64,000 nucleotides of DNA from G965227875 sp965227875 (GTDB lineage Bacteria > Pseudomonadota > Alphaproteobacteria > Rhizobiales > JAJFHC01). Each line of letters opens with the position of its first letter. The stretch's first letter is position 1. The DNA is taken from positions 2,604,001 to 2,668,000 of the forward strand of contig OZ245783.1 of NCBI GenBank assembly GCA_965227875.1, read 5' to 3'. Below are positions 24,406 to 32,856 of this stretch, piece by piece. The notes beneath the pieces are model-generated. The model was not told the DNA's origin, made no database searches, and saw only the letters and a list, made by a program, of their open reading frames with translations. The translations under genes were made by a program, and so were the position numbers.

Positions 24406-25653
24406 ATGAGAGTGATCATTGTCGGCGGCGGGATCGGAGGGCTGGCGACCGCGCTCTACCTGCATCGCAGCGGCATCGAGTGTGACGTCTACGAGCGGTC
24501 CGGCGGCATTCGCGAGCTTGGCGTCGGCATCAATACGCTTCCCCACGCCATCAAGGAACTTGCCGAACTCGGCCTCTTGGACGAACTCGACCGGGTCGGT
24601 ATCCGGACGAAAGAGCTCATCTACCAGAACCGCTTCGGACAGACCGTCTGGCAGGAACCGCGCGGCACGGATGCGGGCTACGACTTTCCCCAGTTCTCCA
24701 TCCACCGGGGTAAGCTCCAGGGCGTGCTTCACCAGGCGGTCTGCGACAGGATCGGCGAAAATCGCGTCCACACCTCCCACGAACTCGTCGACTTCCGCGA
24801 AGCCGACGAGCGGGTCACCGCGACCTTCCAGTTCCGCGACGGCGACGGCGGCACGGTGGAGACCGAGGGTGACATCCTCGTCGGCGCCGACGGTATCCAC
24901 TCGTTCGTCCGCAAGCGCTTCTATCCCAAGGAGGGTCCGCCGTCGTGGAACGGCATCATGCTGTGGCGCGGCGCGGTCGAACGCGAGCCCTTCCTCTCCG
25001 GCCGTTCGATGATCATTGCCGGCGGCATGTCGGCGAAATTCGTCCTTTACCCGATTTCGAACGAGACCGAGGAAGAGGGCCACCAGCTCATCAACTGGGC
25101 TGTCGCGGTCAAGCTGGGCGACGGCTCCGCACCTCCTCCGCGCCGGGAAGACTGGAACCGCACGGGCAATCTCGACGAGCTTCTGGGACACGTGCGCGGA
25201 CTGTTCCGCCTCGACGTGCTCGATCCGATCGAACTGATCCGGTCCACTCCGGAGTTCTTCGAGTATCCCATGTGCGACAGGGACCCGCTGCCGCGCTGGA
25301 CCTTCGGCCGCGTCACGCTGCTGGGCGATGCGGCCCATCCCATGTATCCCGTGGGCTCCAACGGCGCCTCACAGGCGATCCTGGATGCACGCTGCTTGTC
25401 GGACATGCTCAAGGAGCGTCCCTCCGCGTGGGAAGCCTTGCAATATTACGAGAGCGAGCGGCTTCCGGCGACGACCGAAATCGTGCGCCAGAACCGCGGC
25501 GGCGGCCCCGAGCGCGTCATCGACGTGATCGAGCAGCGGGCGCCGGACGGCTTCTCCTCGATCGACGACGTCGCCAGCCAGACCGAGCTCGAGGCGATCG
25601 TGCGCGGCTACTCCCAGCTCGCCGGCTTCGACCGCGAACAGGTCAACCGCTAA
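24406..25653 (+). CDS. FAD-dependent aromatic-type monooxygenase
   Basis: 415 residues. The FAD-binding motif is IIVGGGIGGLATALYL (residues 4-19), and the second FAD motif VTLLGDAAHPMYPVGSNGAS lies near residue 305. The DG-type motif GDILVGADGIHSFVR is also present. These define the PHBH/UbiH flavin hydroxylase family, closest in style to PhzS-like flavin-dependent oxidoreductases (GSNGASQAI after the GD motif). It would hydroxylate a ring using NAD(P)H and O2. Neighbouring cupin, extradiol-like and IclR genes fit a ring-degrading role. Confidence 0.88.
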   Translation: MRVIIVGGGIGGLATALYLHRSGIECDVYERSGGIRELGVGINTLPHAIKELAELGLLDELDRVGIRTKELIYQNRFGQTVWQEPRGTDAGYDFPQFSIHRGKLQGVLHQAVCDRIGENRVHTSHELVDFREADERVTATFQFRDGDGGTVETEGDILVGADGIHSFVRKRFYPKEGPPSWNGIMLWRGAVEREPFLSGRSMIIAGGMSAKFVLYPISNETEEEGHQLINWAVAVKLGDGSAPPPRREDWNRTGNLDELLGHVRGLFRLDVLDPIELIRSTPEFFEYPMCDRDPLPRWTFGRVTLLGDAAHPMYPVGSNGASQAILDARCLSDMLKERPSAWEALQYYESERLPATTEIVRQNRGGGPERVIDVIEQRAPDGFSSIDDVASQTELEAIVRGYSQLAGFDREQVNR

Positions 25654-25657
25654 ACGT

Positions 25658-26101
25658 TCACGCCGGCGGCGGCAGGAACTCGATTTCGTGTTCCGCGGCC
25701 AGCCGCACCACTTCCTCGGGATCGGGCACGTTGTGGATCTTCTGGAAGAGATCGTAGAGCTTGCCGGTCGGCGACACCCAGAACAGACAGGTCACCGGAG
25801 CGTCGGACTTGTTGAAGATGCCATGCGGGATGCCGCGCGGCAGCCGGATCAGGTCGCCGTTCGTGGCGTTCGCCTCGCTCCCGCCGAGGACCAGGTCGAA
25901 GCGCCCGTCCAGCACATAGATGAACTCGTCCTGGTTGGCATGGATGTGCGGCGGAACGAAGGTTCCCGGAGGGAATGTCGCGTGCCAGGAAAAGGACGAT
26001 TCGGAGATCTGCTTGGGGACGTAGGTCTGTCCCAGGATGTTCCAGACCGATCCTTCCACGCTTTCGCCTGACGGCGTCACGCCCGCTGTCATTTCCATCA
26101 T
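25658..26101 (-). CDS. Cupin-domain protein
   Basis: 147 residues from the ATG at 26101, with aaagga eight bases upstream. Cupin motif 1 is GTFVPPHIHANQDEFIYVLD (two His and Glu), and motif 2 is GDLIRLPRGIPHGIFN with the last His. The length and the PxHxHxxxDExxYVLxG pattern resemble quercetin-dioxygenase-like or sugar-cupin proteins. It converges with the monooxygenase and is divergent from the VOC gene at 26287, sharing its regulatory gap. An oxygenase or isomerase role in the same pathway is possible. Confidence 0.8.
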   Translation of the reverse strand: MMEMTAGVTPSGESVEGSVWNILGQTYVPKQISESSFSWHATFPPGTFVPPHIHANQDEFIYVLDGRFDLVLGGSEANATNGDLIRLPRGIPHGIFNKSDAPVTCLFWVSPTGKLYDLFQKIHNVPDPEEVVRLAAEHEIEFLPPPA

Positions 26102-26223
26102 CTTGCTTTTCCTTTCGGTGCGAACCGTTTTTTGTCGCGGCATTTCCTCGCCGGAACGAAAGATTGGCCGATCCGGATGATGCAGTCAAAACCTCTGTTG
26201 TCAGCACTTCTGTTTCATGTAGA

Positions 26224-26242
26224 ATTCTCATAATACGAGAAT
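26224..26242. promoter_or_regulatory. ATTCTC-N7-GAGAAT dyad in a divergent promoter
   Basis: A perfect 6+7+6 inverted repeat lies in an AT-rich stretch between the divergent cupin and extradiol-like genes. It is a good candidate operator, perhaps for the IclR-type regulator at 27151; nothing shows which protein binds it. Confidence 0.5.
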
Positions 26243-26286
26243 AAAGAATATCCTGACCTTGGGACGGAAACGACGGGAGATCGGCA

Positions 26287-27135
26287 ATGGCCGCACTGAA
26301 GAACGCTCAGGGTGCGCGACTGCATCATATCCAGATCACGGCGGAAGACCCTGAAACGGTGGCCGGCTTCCATGCCCGGACGCTCGGCCTTGACCTGGGC
26401 CGCGCCGGGGAGGGCTTCCTGTGCAGTGCGCCGCGCCGCAGGGTCCTTTTCGGCAAGGGGGCCAGGCGCGGCCTCGGGTTCGCCGCTTTCGTCTTTCCCG
26501 ACGCGACGGCCCTCGACGGGCTCCGTGGCCGCCTTGACGACAGCGATACGCCCGTGGGCCCGTCCCCGAGCCCGCTGACGGGAAAGGATGCCTTTTCCGT
26601 CACCGATACCGATGGCAATGTCCTGATCTTCGATGTCGACGACGGCGCCGACGCACAGGCGCCCGAAGCGGAATTGCCCGGACGCCTCCAGCACATCACC
26701 CTGCGCTCGACGAACCTCGCCCCCGTGACGCCGTTCTACCAGGACCGGCTGGGTTTTTTCCTCGCGGACACGGTCAACGATGACGAGAACAAGGTGAGGA
26801 CCGTGTTCTTTGCCTCCGACCCGGAGCATCATTCCCTCGCCGTTTTCGAGTCCGATGCGGTGATGCTCGATCACCATGCCTATGAACTCGACAGCTGGGA
26901 CGGGATCAAGATCTGGGCCGATCACTTCTCCCGCATCGGCGTACCCCTGCGCTGGGGACCCGGCCGACACGGGCCCGGCAACAACCTCTTCATCTTCATC
27001 GAGGATCCGGAAGGCAACTGGGTCGAATTCTCCGCCGAACTCGAAGTGCTCGACGCGGAACGCGAACTCAATGTCTGGCCGCATACGCCGCATTCCCTCA
27101 ACATGTGGGGAAGCGGCGCCATCATGCGCAGCTGA
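26287..27135 (+). CDS. Two-domain extradiol-dioxygenase-like (VOC) protein
   Basis: 282 residues made of two VOC modules. Putative metal ligands are His14 in LHHIQIT, a second His near 136 in LQHITLRSTNL, and the Glu near 247 in EDPEGNWVEFSAELEV, matching the H-H-E triad of type I extradiol dioxygenases. The catalytic His region SDPEHHSLAVFE is also present. Length (about 280-300) and two-domain build fit catechol-2,3-dioxygenase relatives. It should open a hydroxylated ring, perhaps the product of the flavin monooxygenase nearby; this pathway link is inference. Confidence 0.83.
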   Translation: MAALKNAQGARLHHIQITAEDPETVAGFHARTLGLDLGRAGEGFLCSAPRRRVLFGKGARRGLGFAAFVFPDATALDGLRGRLDDSDTPVGPSPSPLTGKDAFSVTDTDGNVLIFDVDDGADAQAPEAELPGRLQHITLRSTNLAPVTPFYQDRLGFFLADTVNDDENKVRTVFFASDPEHHSLAVFESDAVMLDHHAYELDSWDGIKIWADHFSRIGVPLRWGPGRHGPGNNLFIFIEDPEGNWVEFSAELEVLDAERELNVWPHTPHSLNMWGSGAIMRS

Positions 27136-27150
27136 CCGGGAGGCGGGGTC

Positions 27151-27939
27151 TTGAGCAGCGCCGACCGCCTGCTGGCGATACTCGGGCTCTTCGACGAGGA
27201 GCGCCCGGAATGGACCGTCGAAGACATTGCCTCCGTTCTCGACGTGTCGACGAGCACGGCCTACCGGTACGTGCGCAGCCTTTGCGGCGCGGGCCTGCTC
27301 GACCCCGTGCATGGGGACGGCTACCGGCTCGGTCCCGCAATCATCGAGTATGACCGCCTGATCCGTGTCGGCGATCCGCTCATGTCGGCGGCGCAGGCCG
27401 TGACCACGCAGTTGCAGGCCGATGCCGGGCCGCACACCATGGCGTTCCTGAGCCGGCTCTACCGCGACAAGGTCATGTGCGTGCTCGACGTGATCGGCGG
27501 CGAATTCGCACCCCGCATGAGCTACGAACGGGGCCGGCCCATGTCGCTCTATCGCGGCGCGACGTCGAAGATCATTCTTGCGCACCTGCCCCGACGCACC
27601 CTTCGCCGTCTCTACGACCGCCACGAGGCGGAGATAAGGGCGGGCGTGCAGGTCCAGGACTGGTCCTTCTTCCTCACCGCGCTCAAGGAGCTTCGTCGCC
27701 GCGGTCATTGCATCGCGGAGGCCGAAATCGATCCCGGATGCGTAGGCATCGCCGCACCCGTGTTCGATCCCGGCGGCAATGTGCTTGGCAGCCTGAGCGT
27801 GGTGACGCCGTCGGAGGCGACCAGCTACGCGACCGTGAGCCGCCTTGCGGCCCTGACAATGGCGGCCGCGTCGTCCCTGAGCGAACGGCTTTCCGCGTCC
27901 GGCCGCGGCGCGTCGTGGTCCCCGCGGATCGTCGCATGA
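27151..27939 (+). CDS. IclR-family transcriptional regulator
   Basis: 262 residues from a TTG start with gggagg upstream. The winged helix reads WTVEDIASVLDVSTSTAYRY, and the effector domain contains MSLYRGATSKIILAHLP and CIAEAEIDPGCVGIAAPVFD. It follows the extradiol-like gene by 15 bp and is probably cotranscribed with it. The downstream importer operon at 28181 has its own dyad in its promoter region. IclR members of this type often respond to aromatic acids. Confidence 0.88.
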   Translation: MSSADRLLAILGLFDEERPEWTVEDIASVLDVSTSTAYRYVRSLCGAGLLDPVHGDGYRLGPAIIEYDRLIRVGDPLMSAAQAVTTQLQADAGPHTMAFLSRLYRDKVMCVLDVIGGEFAPRMSYERGRPMSLYRGATSKIILAHLPRRTLRRLYDRHEAEIRAGVQVQDWSFFLTALKELRRRGHCIAEAEIDPGCVGIAAPVFDPGGNVLGSLSVVTPSEATSYATVSRLAALTMAAASSLSERLSASGRGASWSPRIVA

Positions 27940-27989
27940 GCCTGGCGGCGGAATCCCGCAAGGCTCCGTGCCCGTTAACTTATGGTGGC

Positions 27990-28011
27990 TTCCGGATTCC
28001 GAATACCGGAA
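27990..28011. promoter_or_regulatory. TTCCGG-N10-CCGGAA dyad upstream of the importer operon
   Basis: Perfect 6-bp arms with a partly symmetric centre (attccgaat) lie 170 bp before the importer's first ATG. It is a possible operator for the adjacent IclR-type regulator, based on position and symmetry only. Confidence 0.45.
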
Positions 28012-28180
28012 ATGACCGTGTTATGTTACCAATCGGTGTTCCGGTCGAGGGGGTAGCTGGAATACTGTTGAATTCGGCAGGCGAGTGCGGCCGGTGGTGC
28101 TGTCCGCCTCAACAGAAGCGAGGCGCCCGCGGGCGCCGGACCAGACGAATTGCGACGTGAACCTATTGGGAGGTAGACAA

Positions 28181-29380
28181 ATGAAATTCCGCAACCTGGC
28201 AGTCGCCGTGGCCTCGGCCGCGACGCTCTTTGCCGGCAGTGCCGCGGCCGAAACGGTCAAGGTCGGTGTCGTGCTGACCTATTCCGGCGGTGCCGCACAG
28301 TTCGGCGAGCAGATCGACCGTGGCATGGACCTGTTCATCAAGCAGAATCCTGACGCCTTCGGCGGTCACAAGGTCGAACTGATCAAGCGTGACTCCAAGC
28401 GCCCCGGCGGCGACATTGCGAAGAACGCGGTCAAGGAACTGATCACCCGGGAAAAAGTCAGCATCCTGACCGGTTTCGTGTTCTCGCCGAACGCCATCGC
28501 CAGCGCGCCGCTGGCCACCCAGGGCAAGGTTCCCATGGTCATCATGAACGCGGGCACCGCGTGGATCCCGAAACTCTCGCCCTATATCACGCGCGTTTCC
28601 TTCACCATGTGGCACTCGGGTTATCCCATGGGCAAGTACGCCCATGACAAGCTGGGCTGCAAAACCGCCGCGGTCGGCTTCACCGACTATCCGCCCGGCA
28701 AGGACAGCCGTGACGCCTTCACGACCGGGTTCGAGGAAGTCGGCGGCAAGATGGTCGAGAGCATTCCCATGGGCGGCCCGCGCGAAGTGCCGGACTTCAC
28801 GCCCTTCTTCCAGCGTGTGAAGAACGCCAAGCCGGACTGCTTCTATGTCTTCGTGCCGGCCGGCAACCATTCCGTGGCGGTGGTCAAGACGTTCGCGACG
28901 CTCGGCATGAAGGGCGAGGGCATCAAGCTCATCGGCCCGGGCGACATCACCCAGGACACCAAGCTCCAGGACATGGGGTCCGATGCCGACGGCATGATCA
29001 CCATGCACCACTACGCCGCCGACTATCAGTCGGAAACCAACAAGGCGTTCGTGAAGGCCTGGAAGGCAGCCTATGGCGAGGACACCACGCCGGACTTCAT
29101 GTCCGTGGCGGGCTATGACGGCATGGCCGCGATCGCTCATGCGATCAAGGCGCAGGACGGCAAGGTGACCGCCGAAGGCACGATGGCGGCGCTCAAGGGC
29201 TGGACGTTCGAAAGCCCGCGCGGAAAGATCATGATCGATCCCGATACCCGCGACATCGTCCACAATGCCAATGTCCACAGGATCGTCTCGAAGGACGGCC
29301 GGCTGTCGGTCGAGGTGATCGACACGGTCGAGCAGGTCAAGGATCCCTGCAAGGCCCTGCAGATCGGCAAGTGCAAGTGA
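28181..29380 (+). CDS. LivK-type periplasmic binding protein
   Basis: 399 residues with gggagg before the ATG and a signal peptide ending GSAAAETVKVG. The mature protein starts VKVGVVLTYSGGAAQFGEQI, typical of the leucine/amide/aromatic binding family (peripla_BP_6). Two Cys near the C-terminus (DPCKALQIGKCK) could form a disulfide. Its partners are livH, livM, livG and livF immediately downstream. Nearby ring-cleaving genes suggest an aromatic or related carboxylate rather than an amino acid as ligand; this is inference. Confidence 0.9.
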   Translation: MKFRNLAVAVASAATLFAGSAAAETVKVGVVLTYSGGAAQFGEQIDRGMDLFIKQNPDAFGGHKVELIKRDSKRPGGDIAKNAVKELITREKVSILTGFVFSPNAIASAPLATQGKVPMVIMNAGTAWIPKLSPYITRVSFTMWHSGYPMGKYAHDKLGCKTAAVGFTDYPPGKDSRDAFTTGFEEVGGKMVESIPMGGPREVPDFTPFFQRVKNAKPDCFYVFVPAGNHSVAVVKTFATLGMKGEGIKLIGPGDITQDTKLQDMGSDADGMITMHHYAADYQSETNKAFVKAWKAAYGEDTTPDFMSVAGYDGMAAIAHAIKAQDGKVTAEGTMAALKGWTFESPRGKIMIDPDTRDIVHNANVHRIVSKDGRLSVEVIDTVEQVKDPCKALQIGKCK

Positions 29381-29389
29381 CACGACACT

Positions 29390-29431
29390 GACCGCCGGCC
29401 GGTTCTCCAGAAACCGGAGGGGCCGGCGGTC
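29390..29431 (+). terminator. Strong hairpin between binding-protein and permease genes
   Basis: The arms gaccgccggcc (29390-29400) and ggccggcggtc (29421-29431) are a perfect 11-bp inverted repeat with an inner ggtt/aacc stem. There is no U-run after it. Such hairpins often stabilise the 3' end of binding-protein mRNA and lower expression of the genes after it, so it may be a processing or partial-termination site. Confidence 0.65.
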
Positions 29432-29511
29432 GTATTTCCGCGGCGTTCCGATGCGCCGCGCGTGAGGGGAAACGTACTGGCCTGCAAGGGCCGTCGTCGG
29501 GAAATCACACG

Positions 29512-30384
29512 ATGGAGCAATTTATCCGCGTCGCCGTCAGCATCCTGTTCGACGGGATCGCCTATGCGATGCTGCTCTTCATCATCTCTGTCGGCCTGTC
29601 GATCACGATGGGCCTCATGGGTTTCGCCAACCTGGCCCATGGCGCCTTCGCCATGGCCGGCGGGTACGTGCTCGTCACGGTGATGAACCATTTCGGGATG
29701 CCGTTCATCCCGGGCCTGGTCATCGCTTTCATCGTCGTCGCGGTCGGCAGTGTTCCGTTCGAGCGGTTTCTCTACCGCCAGCTCTACAAGGCCCACGAAC
29801 TGGACCAGGTGCTGCTGTCCATCGGTCTGGTGTTCATGGCCACCGCCGGCATCACCTTTCTCTACGGCCCGACCCCGCCCAGCATCGAGGTTCCGGCCTT
29901 CCTGACCGGCCAGGTCGATCTCGGCTTCGGCACCTTCCCCGCCTACAGGACCTTCACCATCGTCGTCGGCATCGCCATGATCGTCGCGCTCTGGTTCGGA
30001 TTCGAAAGGACGATCGCCGGCGCCAGGATCCGGGCGGCGGTCGACAACAGGCGCATGGCCCAGTCGGTGGGTATCGACGTCGACCGGCTGTTCGTCGTCG
30101 CCTTCGCCCTCGGCAGCGGACTGGCCGCGGTGGGCGGCGGGCTCGCGATCGAAATCGTCGGCGTCTCGCCCACATTCGCCATCGGCTATCTCGTGTTTTT
30201 CCTCATCGTCGTCGCCGTGGGCGGGCTGGGCAGCATCCGCGGCGCATTCGTCGCCGCGCTCATCCTCGGCATCATCGACACCGCCGGGAAATATCTCTGG
30301 CCCGACGGCGGCGCGTTTTTCATCTACGTGGTCACCATCGCCATTCTGCTGGCCAAGCCTGAGGGGCTGTTCGGACGCGCATGA
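29512..30384 (+). CDS. livH: LivH-type ABC permease
   Basis: 290 residues, mostly hydrophobic, with about eight helices. The family hallmarks are LSITMGLMGFANLAHGAFAM near the N-terminus and GGLGSIRGAFVAALILGIID near the C-terminus. The stop overlaps the livM start as ATGA. It pairs with LivM to form the channel for the binding protein at 28181. The name follows the family; the substrate may not be an amino acid. Confidence 0.9.
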   Translation: MEQFIRVAVSILFDGIAYAMLLFIISVGLSITMGLMGFANLAHGAFAMAGGYVLVTVMNHFGMPFIPGLVIAFIVVAVGSVPFERFLYRQLYKAHELDQVLLSIGLVFMATAGITFLYGPTPPSIEVPAFLTGQVDLGFGTFPAYRTFTIVVGIAMIVALWFGFERTIAGARIRAAVDNRRMAQSVGIDVDRLFVVAFALGSGLAAVGGGLAIEIVGVSPTFAIGYLVFFLIVVAVGGLGSIRGAFVAALILGIIDTAGKYLWPDGGAFFIYVVTIAILLAKPEGLFGRA

Positions 30385-31388
30385 CCACCGAGGCTCCAAA
30401 TCCGACCAACGAGGACGCCCGCGCTTTCCTGAAGGCGCGTGAGCGCTGGCGGCCGATAGAGGCGCTGCCCTGGCTCGTGGGGATCGCCGCCTTTTTCGTC
30501 TTTCCCGACTACATGGCGCTGGGCACGCAGATCGTGATCACGATCATCCTGGTGCTGTCGCTGGACCTCATCCTCGGCTATGCCGGGATCATCACCCTTG
30601 GACACGCCGCCTATTTCGGCGCGGGCGCCTACGCGACGGGCATGCTGTCGGCCCATCTGGGCTGGACGGAACCGATCACCGGGATGCTGTTCGGCGGGCT
30701 CGTCGGCGGCGTGATCGGATTTTTCTCCGGCTGGGTGCTGCTGCGTTATCACGGCCTCACCCTGCTCATGCTCACGCTCGCCACGGCCATTCTCCTCCAG
30801 GAGGCGGCCAATGCCGCCGAATACTGGACAGGCGGGTTTGACGGCCTGACGGGCATTTCGGTCGCGCCGATCTTCGGCATGTTCGAAAACGACCTGTGGG
30901 GCCACAATTACTACTGGTACAGCCTTGCCGTGCTCTTTGTATGTTTCCTCGTGGCGCGCCGCATCGTGCATTCGCCGTTCGGGCGCAGTCTCGTGGGCCT
31001 GCACGAGAACCGGCAGCGCATGCACGCGATCGGGGCGCCGGTTCACTGGCGGCTCGTCACGGTCTACTCCATTTCGGCGGCCATGGCCGGCATCGCGGGC
31101 GGGCTGTTCGCCGAATCCAACGCCTTCGTCACCCTCGACGTCCTGAGTTTCGCCAAGTCCGGCACCATCCTCATCATGCTCATCCTCGGCGGCACCGGCA
31201 GGCTCTACGGCGCGATTGTCGGCACGGTCGTCTATCTCGTACTTGAGGACGAACTGGCCAAGCTCAGTCCGGAATTCTGGGAATTCGGGGTCGGGCTGCT
31301 GCTCGTGGTCGTTGTGCTGTTCTTCAAGGGCGGCCTGCTCGGCGCCTGGGACAGGCTGGTCGCCGGCCTGACCGGGAGGACGCGATGA
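30381..31388 (+). CDS. livM: LivM-type ABC permease
   Basis: 335 residues with about ten helices. The pattern LDLILGYAGIITLGHAAYFG (NLxxGYAGxxSLGHAAFxG type) and LGGTGRLYGAIVGTVVYLVL near the end define the LivM family. It overlaps livH by 4 bp upstream and livG by 4 bp downstream, so production of the importer subunits is tightly coupled. Confidence 0.9.
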   Translation: MTTEAPNPTNEDARAFLKARERWRPIEALPWLVGIAAFFVFPDYMALGTQIVITIILVLSLDLILGYAGIITLGHAAYFGAGAYATGMLSAHLGWTEPITGMLFGGLVGGVIGFFSGWVLLRYHGLTLLMLTLATAILLQEAANAAEYWTGGFDGLTGISVAPIFGMFENDLWGHNYYWYSLAVLFVCFLVARRIVHSPFGRSLVGLHENRQRMHAIGAPVHWRLVTVYSISAAMAGIAGGLFAESNAFVTLDVLSFAKSGTILIMLILGGTGRLYGAIVGTVVYLVLEDELAKLSPEFWEFGVGLLLVVVVLFFKGGLLGAWDRLVAGLTGRTR

Positions 31389-32137
31389 GCGCCGTCCTCT
31401 CCATCTCGGCGCTGCAGAAGCACTTCGGCGCGCTCTACGTCACCCGCGACGTCTCGCTGGATCTCGGCAAGGGTGCGCGCCATGCGCTGATCGGCCCGAA
31501 CGGGGCGGGCAAGACGACGCTGATCAACCTCATCACCGGCGTTCTCAAGCCGGACGCGGGCTCCATCCGCCTCGACGGAAAGGAGATATCGGGCCTCGCA
31601 CAGGAAGAGCGCGTCAAGCGCGGCATCGCCCGGACCTTCCAGATCAACCAGCTTTTCCGCGGCATGACCGTGCTCGAGAATGTCGCGCTCTCGGTGGCCG
31701 AGCGGACCGGCACGGCACGCAGCATGTTCTCCCGTGCGAGCGCCGCCGGCCATGTCACGGACGAGGCCATGGACCTGTTGCGCATGCTGCGTCTCGACGA
31801 TGCTGCGCTGTCTCTTATCCGTGAGTTGCCCTATGGCCGCCAGAGGCTCGTGGAAATCGCGATCACGCTGGGCCAGCGGCCCCGTGTCCTGCTCCTCGAC
31901 GAGCCCGCCGCCGGCGTGCCGTCCGAAGAAAGTCACCTGATCCTCGACGTCATAGCGGGCCTGTCCGACGAGATCGCCGTGCTCATCATCGAGCACGACA
32001 TGGAAGTCGTCTTCCGCTTCGCCGAACGTATCACCGTGCTTGTCGCCGGCGAGGTTCTGGTCGAGGGCACGCCGGACGAGATCGCCGCGGACGAGAAGGT
32101 GCGCGCCGTCTATCTCGGGGAGCAGGCCGATGTCTGA
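31385..32137 (+). CDS. livG: LivG-type ABC ATPase
   Basis: 250 residues. Walker A GPNGAGKTT, Q-loop and following RTFQINQLF, signature ELPYGRQRLVEIA (the degenerate form usual in LivG), Walker B VLLLDEPAAG and switch His IEHDMEV are all present. It overlaps livM by 4 bp and livF by 8 bp. It works as a heterodimer with LivF to power uptake. Confidence 0.92.
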   Translation: MSAVLSISALQKHFGALYVTRDVSLDLGKGARHALIGPNGAGKTTLINLITGVLKPDAGSIRLDGKEISGLAQEERVKRGIARTFQINQLFRGMTVLENVALSVAERTGTARSMFSRASAAGHVTDEAMDLLRMLRLDDAALSLIRELPYGRQRLVEIAITLGQRPRVLLLDEPAAGVPSEESHLILDVIAGLSDEIAVLIIEHDMEVVFRFAERITVLVAGEVLVEGTPDEIAADEKVRAVYLGEQADV

Positions 32138-32837
32138 TGCCCTGATCTCCCTGCGCGGCCTGCGCGCCGGATATGGCGAGACGGTTGTCGTGGAGGATCT
32201 CGATCTAGATCTCGCCGCAGGGGGCAGCGTTTCCATCATCGGCCGCAACGGCGTCGGCAAGACGACCCTTCTCGACACCGTCATGGGCCACACGACGCTG
32301 CATGCCGGGGAGATCACGCTCGACGGCCGGTCGCTTACCGGAGTTGCCGTCCACAACCGCGTCGCCGCCGGTCTCGGTTACGTCCCGCAGGAACGCGAAA
32401 TCTTTCCGTCCCTGTCGGTGCTCGAGAACCTTCAGGTGGCCAGGCGCGGCGACGGCGAATGGTCGATCGACCGCGTTTTCGAACTTTTCCCGAACCTTTC
32501 GGAACGTCGCGCCAACCGCGGCAACCAGCTGTCCGGTGGCGAGCAGCAGATGCTGGCGATCGGCCGCGCGCTCATGGGCAACCCGCGCGTGCTTCTCATG
32601 GACGAACCGAGCGAGGGCCTCGCTCCGGTCATCGTCGAGGAACTTCAGCGCGTCATGGCCCGGCTGCGCGGGGACAGCGGCCTGACCATGGTGCTGGTCG
32701 AACAGAACACCCGCGTGGCGCTCGGGTTCAGTCCGCGCACGATCGTGCTCGACCGGGGCCGTATCGTGTTCGATGGCGAAAGCGCCGAGCTGCGCGGCAG
32801 CGCCGAACGCCTCGCGGGACTTATGGGGCTGGGCTGA
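32130..32837 (+). CDS. livF: LivF-type ABC ATPase
   Basis: 235 residues from the ATG at 32130, with ggggag upstream. Walker A GRNGVGKTT, LGYVPQEREIFPSLSVLENL, signature QLSGGEQQM, Walker B VLLMDEPSEGLAP and VLVEQNTRVAL define LivF. It is the last importer gene; a flavoprotein gene follows 19 bp later on the same strand and is probably part of the operon. Confidence 0.92.
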   Translation: MSDALISLRGLRAGYGETVVVEDLDLDLAAGGSVSIIGRNGVGKTTLLDTVMGHTTLHAGEITLDGRSLTGVAVHNRVAAGLGYVPQEREIFPSLSVLENLQVARRGDGEWSIDRVFELFPNLSERRANRGNQLSGGEQQMLAIGRALMGNPRVLLMDEPSEGLAPVIVEELQRVMARLRGDSGLTMVLVEQNTRVALGFSPRTIVLDRGRIVFDGESAELRGSAERLAGLMGLG

Positions 32838-32856
32838 CCGTCCGCCCGACCGCCTG

